In this document: one piece after another, positions 1 through 7,213 of the stretch | Numbering within the stretch: position 1 is the first letter of the stretch | Layout of the letters: every line of letters starts with the position of its first letter | Source of the DNA: a virus | Strand: one strand, 5' to 3' | Virus record (IMG/VR): IMGVR_UViG_3300037427_004160 | Location: 1-23,807 of that record | Length of the DNA stretch: 23,807 nucleotides | Position numbers and translations under genes: made by a program | The notes under the pieces: model-generated | What the model was told of the DNA's origin: nothing | What the model saw: the letters and a program-made list of their open reading frames with translations, nothing else | The model's database searches: none

Positions 1-682
1 ATCTTACTGGTTGAACTATTTTCCCCCTTCGGTGTTCCCAAAAAACTCTTTTGTAGAACCCGCACTCCCCTCTCTCGCATCCTAGCCATTTTGCTCCCCC
101 TCCTTCAGTTTTCTTGGATTGAACTTGGATTTTAGCATGATACCTTCCAGTATGAAAATTCTTAAATAAGTAAGGGGTATTAGGAATCTTAATCATTCTT
201 TCTCTATGCTGCTTATTTCTATACTCTCTCGTTTGAGTAAAGCATCCTTTTTTGCTAAAGTCGGTAGACTTTTTGAAACGTCCTTTTCCTAATTCAATAA
301 TTTCATTTAATTTGTCAGGAGGCAAAAGCCTGTTTCTGCACTCGCTTGGTTTTATTCTTGGATGATAAACTACCTCGTTATGATCGTCTGACACTTCTAT
401 AACTTGATCTGCGAATCGAGGCATCTTTCTATAAATACTATTCTTTCTGTTTTTTGATCTGCAAATCTGGTTGGAGTACCATCTCAGCATAGAATGAACA
501 GCATCTTCTCTGTCTTTCGCCTTGAGTATGCGAGTCCAGTATCCTCCACGCTCATCAACTCCCATCGTCCAATGTTTGACATTGCGAGGGGGCGCGGTAT
601 AGGTTTCCCCTACGTTCACGCGAACCAAATAACTTCGACCTTCCCCTTCTTGTAATTTTTTCTTTTTCTTATATACGCTCAT
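1..682 (-). CDS. Hypothetical basic protein, 3' end outside the window
   Basis: An open frame runs from the ATG at 682 to the window edge with no stop, about 227 codons, so the C-terminus is missing. The start overlaps the stop of the preceding gene as TAATG, the usual coupling here. The protein begins MSVYKKKKK and is rich in Lys and Arg throughout. Two Cys lie close together near the edge (LGCERGECGFYKR), together with earlier single Cys, which could be part of a metal site. I do not recognise the family. The basic composition would suit nucleic-acid binding, but that is only inference. Confidence 0.75.
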   Translation of the reverse strand, partial: MSVYKKKKKLQEGEGRSYLVRVNVGETYTAPPRNVKHWTMGVDERGGYWTRILKAKDREDAVHSMLRWYSNQICRSKNRKNSIYRKMPRFADQVIEVSDDHNEVVYHPRIKPSECRNRLLPPDKLNEIIELGKGRFKKSTDFSKKGCFTQTREYRNKQHRERMIKIPNTPYLFKNFHTGRYHAKIQVQSKKTEGGGAKWLGCERGECGFYKRVFWEHRRGKIVQPVR

Positions 683-1050
683 TACGATTTAATCTCGTTC
701 CCATCGTCATCATATAATTTCATACGTTTTTGAGTTTCCTTTGCTGCTATATCCCTCAAAGAAAGCAGTTCGTATCCTATCTTAACCAATGTCCTCCGCT
801 TCATACAACTCTCTCCCGCTGCCAAGGTGTTCACGAACAAGTCTATAATTACTGCTAATTCATTTACTCTTGGGCAATCCTTTTGGTGCAATTCGTTTAT
901 GCGATTGGTTCCCTTGCCATAAAAGTTATTCTTGGCATAATACTTGTGGTTTATATTGTCAGAATAACCCCTTTCCCCCTCATCCATAACTCTTGTGAGT
1001 TTGGCGATATAATTTATTTTTTTATGCTTCTCGCTCATGGTTTTTATCAT
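682..1050 (-). CDS. Hypothetical protein, 122 aa
   Basis: A soluble, charged protein of unknown function with no membrane segment and no motif I recognise. Its stop overlaps the next ATG (TAATG), and its 5' end overlaps the previous gene by 29 nt. An in-frame ATG four codons downstream (1038, MSEKHKK) would shorten that overlap and is an equally plausible start; neither has a clear Shine-Dalgarno. The tail YDDDGNEIKS is acidic. Coding status rests on the intact frame and the tight packing. Confidence 0.7.
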   Translation of the reverse strand: MIKTMSEKHKKINYIAKLTRVMDEGERGYSDNINHKYYAKNNFYGKGTNRINELHQKDCPRVNELAVIIDLFVNTLAAGESCMKRRTLVKIGYELLSLRDIAAKETQKRMKLYDDDGNEIKS

Positions 1051-1402
1051 TCCAATTTGGGTTATACATCTCTTGCAACTTTACCCATGCCTCGGTGTAA
1101 ATTTTCTTCCACTTGTTACGCATCTCATCTGTCCAAGAGTTGTCTGCTTCTGGTCGCCAATCGAATTGCGGTCTTTCATCCACAACCGTTGGGTACTTTG
1201 GATGCACGATCCTTTGTGCGCGACTAGGAGAACATTTGATATGCTTGTCATAAATGAAATGCTGATGATAACCGTCCTTATCCAACTCCCCTGTCTCCAG
1301 CCCAAGCTGGACTTGGGAATCCCATTTGCCCTCAATGACCTCACCGCATACCTCACATTCAATATCGGTATAGCTATTCAACTTTGAATCTTCTTTATTC
1401 AT
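1022..1402 (-). CDS. Hypothetical putative zinc-binding protein, 126 aa
   Basis: The N-terminal third has a CEVCGE knuckle near residues 16-21. It is followed by His residues (YHQHF) and then HIKCSPSRAQRIVHP near residues 54-68, a plausible Cys/His metal site. The rest is Trp-rich and hydrophilic. I do not recognise a named family. Its start ATGAATAAAGAAG lies inside a 21-nt repeat shared with the 1586-1606 junction, and its first 8 nt overlap the stop of the preceding gene. Confidence 0.72.
   Translation of the reverse strand: MNKEDSKLNSYTDIECEVCGEVIEGKWDSQVQLGLETGELDKDGYHQHFIYDKHIKCSPSRAQRIVHPKYPTVVDERPQFDWRPEADNSWTDEMRNKWKKIYTEAWVKLQEMYNPNWNDKNHEREA
1382..1402 (-). repeat. Gene-seam repeat type II, copy a
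   Basis: On the minus strand this 21-nt stretch starts ATGAATAAAGAAGA and has 20 of 21 bases identical to 1586-1606. It holds the stop codon of the 61-aa gene and the start codon of the 126-aa zinc-binding gene in a different frame. Confidence 0.6.
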
Positions 1403-1580
1403 GTATATTCTCTATACCTTTAACCTTCCAAGACGAAACAGAAGTGCCTCGTTTTTTGCTAATGTTAGAATCGGTTTTTAGTTCTTCTTTAGCCGCTTCC
1501 TCCGCTTGTAAAACATTATCAGCTTTTACGGTATAGGAAACTGAATCCCCGTCTACTTCAAATTCAACTACATATATCAT
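1395..1580 (-). CDS. Hypothetical small protein, 61 aa
   Basis: A short protein with a beta-rich start (MIYVVEFEVDGDSVSYTV) followed by an acidic/Ala helix (QAEEAAKEEL). It looks like a small alpha/beta fold, but no family is recognised. It ends in IHE-stop from CATGAATAA, exactly as the upstream gene ends in DHE-stop, because both stops lie in the same repeat. The function is unknown. Confidence 0.6.
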   Translation of the reverse strand: MIYVVEFEVDGDSVSYTVKADNVLQAEEAAKEELKTDSNISKKRGTSVSSWKVKGIENIHE

Positions 1581-1585
1581 AATAG

Positions 1586-1606
1586 CTTTGAACCTTCTTT
1601 ATTCAT
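1586..1606 (-). repeat. Gene-seam repeat type II, copy b
   Basis: On the minus strand this 21-nt stretch starts ATGAATAAAGAAGG and differs by one base from 1382-1402. It carries the stop of the upstream gene (GAA TAA) and, in another frame, a new ATG. In this copy the ATG opens only a nine-codon frame (MNKEGSKLL) that stops as the next gene begins. Confidence 0.6.
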
Positions 1607-1943
1607 GGTCTATTCTCATCAATGTATGTATAAACAAAGGTGTAAAATCTCCTACGAAAGCACCGACCACATTGAACTCCATGAACTCATGTGATTCATG
1701 TGGGGTCATACCATCTCTCTCTTGAAGCACCTCCATACACTTATCATAATCATAAACAACTCTATAAGCGGCGGCATCGTATCCCATTATAGCTTCATCA
1801 AAACCATCAGCAAATAAAGCCTCGCTATTTACATCGCCAATGAAACTTCGCTTGTCGGAACAGTCAACCGTGTGGGGATATTCCTTCTTCGCGTTGATTT
1901 TATCCTTTGGTAGTGGGTTAAATATATCTTCGTTAATACTCAT
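1599..1943 (-). CDS. Conserved-looking phage hypothetical protein, 114 aa
   Basis: A soluble acidic protein. Its central part has a helix with KCMEVLQERDGM followed by ESHEFMEFNVVGAFVG and FTPLFI. This pattern (Asp-Lys-Cys helix, then E-F-x-x-N-hydrophobic-G-A-x-V-G) resembles a small protein common in phage genomes, but no function is known to me. The start overlaps the preceding gene as ATGA. The end lies in the type II seam repeat. Confidence 0.7.
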   Translation of the reverse strand: MSINEDIFNPLPKDKINAKKEYPHTVDCSDKRSFIGDVNSEALFADGFDEAIMGYDAAAYRVVYDYDKCMEVLQERDGMTPHESHEFMEFNVVGAFVGDFTPLFIHTLMRIDHE

Positions 1944-2104
1944 AACTTGCTATCTTTTAATGCTTTTACGATGACTTTTGCTAATTCCATTGATCGTTTA
2001 TATTCTTTATCGTCGTAACCTTCCCCGATAAAAATTGAGTCAGTTTTACGGTTCGTAACGTAAATTTCTGTTCCCCGCTTCCGTTTTTCAATTATCCAAC
2101 TCAT
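1940..2104 (-). CDS. Hypothetical small basic protein, 54 aa
   Basis: Read directly from the sequence: a 55-codon frame beginning MSWIIEKRKRGTEIY and ending LKDSKL, filling the space between two genes with a 4-nt ATGA overlap downstream. It has a basic N-terminus and a Lys-rich C-terminal helix. No family recognised. Precise packing supports it as a real gene. Confidence 0.6.
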   Translation of the reverse strand: MSWIIEKRKRGTEIYVTNRKTDSIFIGEGYDDKEYKRSMELAKVIVKALKDSKL

Positions 2105-2106
2105 TA

Positions 2107-2301
2107 CTACCCTCGCGGCTTTGTCGGTGATGAAACTATAATCGAATCAATAGTCTCTTTATTGCAAGTATGGCAAGCAAATGTGAGAAAATCTTTACCA
2201 TATATATCTTCCTTAATTTCTATAAAATTGACTTCATTGGTATCTTTCCATTCAAGGCAACGCTCGCACCATGCCCAATCTCTTAATGTTCCAAAGGTCA
2301 T
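2107..2301 (-). CDS. Small putative zinc-ribbon protein, 64 aa
   Basis: Two Cys pairs are visible, CERC near residues 12-15 and CHTC near residues 43-46, about 30 residues apart, as in a zinc ribbon. The protein is otherwise hydrophilic. The start overlaps the stop of the glycosylase-like gene as ATGA, so translation is probably coupled. The function is unknown; small zinc ribbons in phages often bind nucleic acid or host proteins, but nothing here shows which. Confidence 0.7.
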   Translation of the reverse strand: MTFGTLRDWAWCERCLEWKDTNEVNFIEIKEDIYGKDFLTFACHTCNKETIDSIIVSSPTKPRG

Positions 2302-2981
2302 GCTTCTAATACCTTACTCCAATAACGTGAGTTTTTACGGTTCTGGTTTTTGTCCCAGTATAGGCATCTCGCCATGTACGGTGCAATGCCTCGTTGCTCG
2401 CTACGTTCAAGCCAATCTTCTTCAATAGCGTTGTAAAGTTTTGAGTGTTTAGTTTGGTTCAAGCCGTAGATTTGAAACAAATGCGTATCCATGCAAACCA
2501 CTTGAGCTTCAAGCGGGAAAAGCATTTCTATCGCGAATGAAGTCTTTGCCTTGCCCAACCCAAGAATCTTCTTGGCCAACCTATCGCGCCACTCAGCCCA
2601 TCCTTCATTAGAATTGCGATTGAGGTAGTCACTAGGATCGTCCCAAAAAGTATCATTAAAAAGACCGATATAATTAGTTCGATTATTCTGCATACCAACC
2701 CTCGTTTTTTCAATCCGCTTGAATAGATCGTCCGAATCGTAGTTCCAGAGTTCAAGTTGTTCCCCTTTTTCGAGAGTCCAGTTTGTGAATTGTTTGATTG
2801 CATTATATCCCTTACAGTTATTCTTCCAACTGGTATGCACCGACATAAAGGCAAACAAGTATCTTCTGAAAGCGGCGTTATCCGATTGAGGTTTTAATTC
2901 TCCCCAATAATCGTTGTAGGATTCTATATCCTTATCCTTGATTGAATCAAAGAAACTCTCAACTTTTTCCGTAGTAATCAT
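2298..2981 (-). CDS. HhH-GPD-type DNA glycosylase-like protein
   Basis: A predicted DNA-repair or base-modification enzyme. Residues 133-146 (DRLAKKILGLGKAK) form a helix-hairpin-helix, and VVCMDTHLFQIYGL at 162-174 matches the hydrophobic-D-T-H strand carrying the catalytic Asp (D165) of the endonuclease III/MutY superfamily. K146 falls near the position of the catalytic Lys of bifunctional endonuclease III. The C-terminal Fe-S Cys motif of that family is absent. At 227 aa the size suits the superfamily. It is the first gene after rIIB, across a 126-nt gap. Its substrate cannot be inferred. The superfamily call is fairly firm; enzymatic activity is not. Confidence 0.65.
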   Translation of the reverse strand: MITTEKVESFFDSIKDKDIESYNDYWGELKPQSDNAAFRRYLFAFMSVHTSWKNNCKGYNAIKQFTNWTLEKGEQLELWNYDSDDLFKRIEKTRVGMQNNRTNYIGLFNDTFWDDPSDYLNRNSNEGWAEWRDRLAKKILGLGKAKTSFAIEMLFPLEAQVVCMDTHLFQIYGLNQTKHSKLYNAIEEDWLERSEQRGIAPYMARCLYWDKNQNRKNSRYWSKVLEA

Positions 2982-3107
2982 AAAAAAATTTTTTTTAGTT
3001 TCTGGTTAATGTTTTTAACAGTAGCAGAAATCCCGCCAGAGACTTACAATAGGAAATAACATACAAAAACCTAAATGCTCTGACAGAATCACGTTATGAC
3101 TACTACA
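2982..3107 (-). other. Intergenic region with AT-rich hairpin before the glycosylase-like gene
   Basis: On the minus strand TTTCTG and CAGAAA can pair around a CTACT bulge and an inner GTTAA/TTAAC stem with loop AAACA. A run of eight A and seven T follows, ending at the ATG. It could act as a weak intrinsic terminator for rIIB or as an RNA structure next to the start codon. No consensus promoter was found in this gap. Confidence 0.35.
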
Positions 3108-3944
3108 TCATTTTTCAGCGGATAACTTATCCACTAAATCCTTTCGTGCTGCCTCATACCCTTTAGCATAGGCATCGTTAGCGATTGAGGCATCGTGTTC
3201 ATCCTCGTAATCATCGTAATCACCATAATCGTCGCACATTGGTTCTTCCAATTTCTTCTCGAAATGAGACACAACCTTGTACTTCGCCGTGCGTAATTTT
3301 TGCTGGTCGCAATCCAATGGGACGCTAACAACATCGCGAGGGTCAATCTCGACAACCATCAAATGACCTCCATTGCCGTATCCCTTGGCATACTCTAAAG
3401 AACCAGCATGAAAACCGTAAGAGCAACCTATGTTCGCGTCATCGCAAACATTGTTACGAATCATGTCATGCTCATCCCCAATTTGATTGCGGAATTTGCC
3501 GCTATACCAATCGGTGTAATCCTCTCTCACGCCTTTATACGCGAGGAAATTACCATCGGGAGTCAAAGGCATCGCCTTATGCTCTAGGAACGCATACAGT
3601 TCATTTACTGCCCTGCGAGATGGATTCTCCATCAGCTTATCCAGAAACCTCACCAGAGGCTTATACGGCAACCCCTGACGCATGAAGTCGAGGACTCGAC
3701 CAACAACGTGATTGTGAATCACCTCATTGTTATAGCGCACTTCTCCATCAGAAACAGAGATGTTGCCATCTGCGAATTTTTCGACTGCCTTTGGAACGTC
3801 GAATAGGTCAGGCAACTCATCAAACTTTTCTTCTGCCAGAAGTTTGGTCGCCTCGTTGAATGATGGATTTGAACTTTCCATCGTGAGTGCTTTACCATCT
3901 ACGACGATGGTCAGCGAGTTATCTGTAAGTATGTAGGGTAACAT
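3108..3944 (-). CDS. rIIB: RIIB-like protein
   Basis: Homologue of the T4 rIIB group, shorter than T4 RIIB (278 against about 312 aa). The N-terminus (SLTIVVDGKALTM) and the long central block ENPSRRAVNELYAFLEH, PLTPDGNFLAYKGV, DWYSGKF, CSYGFHAGSLEYAKGYG and VVEIDPRDVVSVPLD are the characteristic order of this family. The tail is acidic (DYGDYDDYEDE). In T4, RIIA and RIIB affect lysis inhibition and exclusion by lambda Rex; the molecular role is unsettled. The gene follows rIIA closely but has its own promoter inside the rIIA 3' end, with a predicted leader of about 5 nt. Confidence 0.85.
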   Translation of the reverse strand: MLPYILTDNSLTIVVDGKALTMESSNPSFNEATKLLAEEKFDELPDLFDVPKAVEKFADGNISVSDGEVRYNNEVIHNHVVGRVLDFMRQGLPYKPLVRFLDKLMENPSRRAVNELYAFLEHKAMPLTPDGNFLAYKGVREDYTDWYSGKFRNQIGDEHDMIRNNVCDDANIGCSYGFHAGSLEYAKGYGNGGHLMVVEIDPRDVVSVPLDCDQQKLRTAKYKVVSHFEKKLEEPMCDDYGDYDDYEDEHDASIANDAYAKGYEAARKDLVDKLSAEK

Positions 3945-3955
3945 AAGCGTGAATT

Positions 3956-3984
3956 AGATTAAGAGTTTTGTGTTTGATTGTCAA
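3956..3984 (-). promoter_or_regulatory. Sigma70-type promoter of rIIB, near-leaderless
   Basis: TTGACA at 3984-3979, 17-nt spacer, TAATCT at 3961-3956. Only 11 nt separate the -10 box from the rIIB ATG, so a start point about 7 nt downstream gives a leader of about 5 nt. The -35 box lies in codons of the rIIA C-terminus. Confidence 0.65.
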
Positions 3985-6364
3985 GTATTTTTTCTACTTT
4001 GTCCTTTGCGTTTTCTATCTTTTTTTTAGCGTTATAGGTCGCTTCAACAAGCGTAATATATTGTAGGGTTGCTTCCGCTGCCTCTACATGACCTCGCCAG
4101 TTGTAATGCGAATCATCCATTAAAGTAATCATTGGATAGCGTTCCTGACATTCCTTATTCATTGCGTTTAGGTCACTTTTGGAATCGTACAACCAATCCC
4201 ATTCTTTGCCCCAGCAATAGTCAAGGATACCTCGCATATCTGCTTTCTGCCATTTATCATCACCTTCTTTTTCCACATTGCGGTAACGGTCATAATCATT
4301 ATACTTTCCTTCACCAATCGTATTGAAAGCATCTATAATTTTAGAAAATTCCTCGCCTTCTTTATTCATTTCCATGTAACGAGTGATATAATCTTTCGCC
4401 GCTGAATCGGGTAGACCCTGCAAGAAATCGTCATTTCTTTCGCTCATCTCTAATAGTCCCTCGCACCATTCATCATGTCGGCTAGTCAAATTACGGTGAT
4501 GTACCGCACACTTCTTCCAGAATACATCCCTTGTATGACCTTCTTCGCCCAAGAAATTCTGAAATGCTTCAACTGCCCAATCTTCAAAATAATGCCAGTT
4601 ATCTGCTTCAACTGCTTCAAGATTCTTTTCGGTAGGTTTAAGAGCATATACGGTAGGAGTGTCTATCATTCCGCACTCAGTCAACACTTTAACCTTCTTG
4701 ACAAGTTGCGCTGGATGCTTTGTACCTTCTTCTCGTTTGCCCCAAAAGAATTTATCTACAATGACGTAAACTCCCCCGTCCTTCAGATCAACTTCATTAG
4801 ACTCAAAGAAATCACTACGGCAAGTATGGTAATTTCCGTGAGTACAAAATTCATCGAGTGAAAAAACCTTGGTGCTATGTTTTGAGTTTTTAGTAGTGCT
4901 AGTGCCGCCCGATACCGTCGAATTGCTTGGGTAAATATCTCGCAATATAACCTTGGGATATTCTGTCAGTTTCTTCGCGGCGAAATCTAATTTCTGCTCA
5001 TCAAAAAATTCTTTTTTAGCTTTCGGTGAACGGAAATTTATCAAATAAACCGTATCATATACGGGAGTATCCTTATGCTGCTCATCACGCTTGTCATAAT
5101 TTTCCAACAAAGGAGCAATCCTGTTCAATCTACCGTGATGCGAAGGGGCATCATCATAAATTATCAAACTGCCTTCTTTGGCATAAATACTCTTACCTTC
5201 TTCACCTCGTACCCGTTTCTTTTTGCCGTAAGTGTTTGGTCTACTGAAAATTTTGAGTTCTAAATCTTCGTTCTTCCATTTTTGGCTAGTGAAATGTCCA
5301 TTAGTAATCTTAATGCCGTTCCACATTACTCCCTTGGTTTCAACCAGTTTACGAATCTTTTGACCAAAACCTCCATGAGCAAAAGCCTCATTGTATAGGC
5401 ATTTTACATCCCATAAAGTATCACATTCTTCAAATCTCTCGCCCAATACTTTTGGCAATTCCTTGATAATGGATTCTAACTTTTTAATTATGACGCTTTT
5501 AGTTTTGTCAGTATATTGTAATGCTTCTCGACTAGCAGAGATTTCTAAATCGCCAATCGCAAAATCAATTACAACCCCCGCTGAAATCAATTCTGATCTG
5601 TCATCCTGCCAATTTAGATTTAATGCACCAGAATCTAATGGGTATGCGATATTTCCCATCACCGCATAAGACTCACCTTTTACAAGAGTCCAGTTATCTT
5701 TTGAGACAACAACTTCATCTCGTTTCAAGTCATTCTTTAGTTGGTCTTGACTTACTCCGCGAACGTCTGGAATAACTTTGAAATACTTATACAAGCGAAC
5801 TGCTTTATCATAAAACTCGCTATAATCATCAGACTTTACTGGTATGACAATTTCAATACCGTCTTTTTCATCAGTCTTTTCAGAATGAATCTTTGAAATT
5901 TGACCAACATCACTTGGATCAATGAAAGCGTTGTAGGTAACTTTGGTTCCCTTAACGAATGAGTTGATTACGAAGTTATCACCGTAAGCAAATGCCGATT
6001 TTGAACCAAGCCCCAACTGACCAATTTGCTCGTTGGTTCCGCGCTTGGTAGATTCACCGTACATCGCATAAATCTGAGCGACTTGTTCCTCAGTTAATCC
6101 TCGACCAAAATCCCTTACCTTAAACTCAGGAGTTAATTGAGTGGGGAGAGTTACCTTGATTGGCTTGTCTGCTTCCCCTATCTCTATATGGGCATCAACC
6201 GCATTAGTAGAGTATTCCCGAATTACTGCTAGAACCTTATCAGAATACAACTGATTCCGCAATACGTTGAATATGTGGGAGAGTCCCGACTCTTTAATTC
6301 CGAATGAGACTGACTCGAAATCGCCGGACTGTTTGAGTGTGGTTTGACTGGATGTAGTAATCAT
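3959..6364 (-). CDS. rIIA: RIIA-like protein with GHKL ATPase domain
   Basis: An 801-aa RIIA homologue (T4 RIIA is about 725 aa). The N-terminal 200 residues carry a GHKL (gyrase/Hsp90/histidine kinase/MutL) ATP-binding fold: N-box REYSTNAVDAH (Asn near 54), G1 box VRDFGRGL (Asp near 85) and a glycine lid GQLGLGSKSAF near 115-125. The remainder is family-specific and hydrophilic. I chose the ATG at 6364: the longer frame would start at a TTG at 6403 that is the first three bases of a perfect TTGACA box, so those codons are upstream of the transcription start. No Shine-Dalgarno is present. Acts with RIIB in T4-like phages. Confidence 0.85.
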   Translation of the reverse strand: MITTSSQTTLKQSGDFESVSFGIKESGLSHIFNVLRNQLYSDKVLAVIREYSTNAVDAHIEIGEADKPIKVTLPTQLTPEFKVRDFGRGLTEEQVAQIYAMYGESTKRGTNEQIGQLGLGSKSAFAYGDNFVINSFVKGTKVTYNAFIDPSDVGQISKIHSEKTDEKDGIEIVIPVKSDDYSEFYDKAVRLYKYFKVIPDVRGVSQDQLKNDLKRDEVVVSKDNWTLVKGESYAVMGNIAYPLDSGALNLNWQDDRSELISAGVVIDFAIGDLEISASREALQYTDKTKSVIIKKLESIIKELPKVLGERFEECDTLWDVKCLYNEAFAHGGFGQKIRKLVETKGVMWNGIKITNGHFTSQKWKNEDLELKIFSRPNTYGKKKRVRGEEGKSIYAKEGSLIIYDDAPSHHGRLNRIAPLLENYDKRDEQHKDTPVYDTVYLINFRSPKAKKEFFDEQKLDFAAKKLTEYPKVILRDIYPSNSTVSGGTSTTKNSKHSTKVFSLDEFCTHGNYHTCRSDFFESNEVDLKDGGVYVIVDKFFWGKREEGTKHPAQLVKKVKVLTECGMIDTPTVYALKPTEKNLEAVEADNWHYFEDWAVEAFQNFLGEEGHTRDVFWKKCAVHHRNLTSRHDEWCEGLLEMSERNDDFLQGLPDSAAKDYITRYMEMNKEGEEFSKIIDAFNTIGEGKYNDYDRYRNVEKEGDDKWQKADMRGILDYCWGKEWDWLYDSKSDLNAMNKECQERYPMITLMDDSHYNWRGHVEAAEATLQYITLVEATYNAKKKIENAKDKVEKILDNQTQNS

Positions 6365-6374
6365 GTCGAGGAAC

Positions 6375-6403
6375 AGCATACGACACTTGGGATATCCTGT
6401 CAA
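6375..6403 (-). promoter_or_regulatory. Sigma70-type promoter of rIIA, near-leaderless
   Basis: Perfect TTGACA at 6403-6398, 17-nt spacer, TATGCT at 6380-6375. A and T tracts just upstream resemble an UP element. The rIIA ATG lies 10 nt after the -10 box, predicting a leader of about 3-4 nt. Confidence 0.75.
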
Positions 6404-6505
6404 CCCCTTTTTTTAACTTTTCTTAAAAAAGATTTTTATACTTGAAAAAAGGAGTTTTTAACAAGTGATAAAAGAGTCTTTAATCTTGTGGGGTAAAATT
6501 TTTTT
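6404..6505 (-). other. AT-rich intergenic region upstream of rIIA promoter
   Basis: A gene-free 102 nt dominated by A and T tracts. It likely contributes UP-element-like sequence to the rIIA promoter. A second, weaker promoter-like pair (TTGTTA, 18-nt spacer, TATAAA) lies farther upstream in it. No convincing GC-rich terminator hairpin was found. Confidence 0.4.
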
Positions 6506-6739
6506 TTACGAATCCGAGTCTTTGTTTTTATCATAGTAGTGATAAAATACCTTGGCATCCTCCCCGTCAAAAAAATAAAAATTATCAGAATACTCTAACC
6601 ACTCATTCTTTTCGCTGTCGAACGTATAGCTCCGAGTAGCGGGAACATTATACTTATTTGGCATTTTTTCATTCATAATTGGTCTACCAACGCACTCGCT
6701 ATTGAGCGGCCATTGGGGAGATATACGTTTATTTGGCAT
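6506..6739 (-). CDS. Hypothetical protein with two PNK seam tags, 77 aa
   Basis: It starts MPNKRIS at a seam-repeat copy. AAGGA lies 8 nt upstream, a good Shine-Dalgarno. About 21 residues later it contains a second copy read as MNEKMPNKYNV. The sequence between the copies (SPQWPLNSECVGRP) may be an insertion or an older gene end. The remainder is acidic and aromatic (NFYFFDGEDAKVFYHYYD). Translation could also start at the inner ATG at 6676. No family recognised. Confidence 0.55.
   Translation of the reverse strand: MPNKRISPQWPLNSECVGRPIMNEKMPNKYNVPATRSYTFDSEKNEWLEYSDNFYFFDGEDAKVFYHYYDKNKDSDS
6653..6676 (-). repeat. Gene-seam repeat type I, copy 1
   Basis: Minus strand ATGAATGAAAAAATGCC followed by AAATAAG, read in frame as MNEKMPNK. 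It shares flanking ACCAAT with copy 4. Confidence 0.65.
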
Positions 6740-6750
6740 TTTTTGATTCC
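6728..6750 (-). repeat. Gene-seam repeat type I, copy 2
   Basis: Minus strand GGAATCAAAAAATGCC followed by AAATAAA. It supplies the Shine-Dalgarno AAGGA (partly just upstream) and the ATG of the 77-aa gene. In another frame it ends a 13-codon frame (MAKNPKKESKNAK) with a tail similar to copies 3 and 6. Confidence 0.6.
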
Positions 6751-6774
6751 TTTTTGGGGTTTTTAGCCATCGTT

Positions 6775-6954
6775 TTAATCCACTTCTTCCCCGTGGATAG
6801 AGGTTCTAAATTCTTTTATTTCCCGCTGCATAGCTTCAGAACTCTCTTGAAACTTCTCTACGTTGTGCCGAAGGTTTGCGAGTAAGGTTAGAACCCTGTC
6901 CTCAAAGTCTAGCGAGTCCTCGTTGTTGGTTTTATTTGGCGTTTTTTCGTTCAC
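6775..6954 (-). CDS. Small coiled-coil protein with GTG start and PNK tag, 59 aa
   Basis: Begins with GTG at 6954 inside seam-repeat copy 3 and is read MNEKTPNKTNNEDSLDF. A helical stretch with heptad-like hydrophobics follows (DRVLTLLANLRHNVEKF, then AMQREIKEF), suggesting a short coiled coil. The first 23 nt overlap the end of the upstream gene in another frame. The same tag occurs at the start of the phosphomannomutase gene, which supports this GTG. Function unknown. Confidence 0.6.
   Translation of the reverse strand: MNEKTPNKTNNEDSLDFEDRVLTLLANLRHNVEKFQESSEAMQREIKEFRTSIHGEEVD
6931..6954 (-). repeat. Gene-seam repeat type I, copy 3
   Basis: Minus strand GTGAACGAAAAAACGCC followed by AAATAAA. 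With four more upstream bases it is identical over 28 nt to copy 6. It encodes the C-terminal SERKNAK-stop of one gene and the N-terminal MNEKTPNK of the next. Confidence 0.75.
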
Positions 6955-7213
6955 TTTTGGATCTCCTTCGTTCGCTGAAAAGGGGCTGGTTGTAAATGTA
7001 ATTTTTATGTTTTTTTATTTTTTTCCCCTGTTTGTCTAGATAGTATTCTGTTTTTGGCGGAGGATCGCCCTCTAAATCTTTCCAATCAAACTCTTTTTCT
7101 AGTGCATCCATGTTGTCCATGCCTACCCAAAACAATCCTCTCCCATCTTTTTCGTTGGAAAGAGTGAGCATTCCTTTTTCTCCCATTTTAAATAATAATT
7201 CTTTATACGTCAT
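6932..7213 (-). CDS. Hypothetical protein ending in SERKNAK, 93 aa
   Basis: A soluble, Lys-rich protein starting MTYKELLFKMGEKGML, with its ATG directly after the TAA of the preceding gene. The last codons (KSERKNAK) come from seam-repeat copy 3 and are identical to the C-terminus of the unrelated DUF1360-like protein at 8530, so the tail was probably acquired or exchanged. The N-terminal two thirds are hydrophilic with Trp and Gly (GLFWVGMDNMDAL). No family recognised. Confidence 0.65.
   Translation of the reverse strand: MTYKELLFKMGEKGMLTLSNEKDGRGLFWVGMDNMDALEKEFDWKDLEGDPPPKTEYYLDKQGKKIKKHKNYIYNQPLFSERRRSKSERKNAK

Noticed and set aside
883-1387. Plus-strand open frames at 883-1227 and 1037-1387
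   Set aside because: They lie antisense to well-packed minus-strand genes with zinc-site motifs, lack family motifs and have no room for their own start signals.
4475-5669. Several plus-strand frames inside rIIA
   Set aside because: Antisense to an 801-aa gene with clear ATPase motifs; composition is that of reversed codons.
6365-6403. Longer rIIA frame beginning at the TTG at 6403 (MTGYPKC...)
   Set aside because: The TTG is the first half of a TTGACA -35 box, so these codons would not be transcribed from that promoter.
6729-6770. 13-codon frame MAKNPKKESKNAK
   Set aside because: Too short to support as a gene; mentioned only because its tail resembles the seam-repeat tail.
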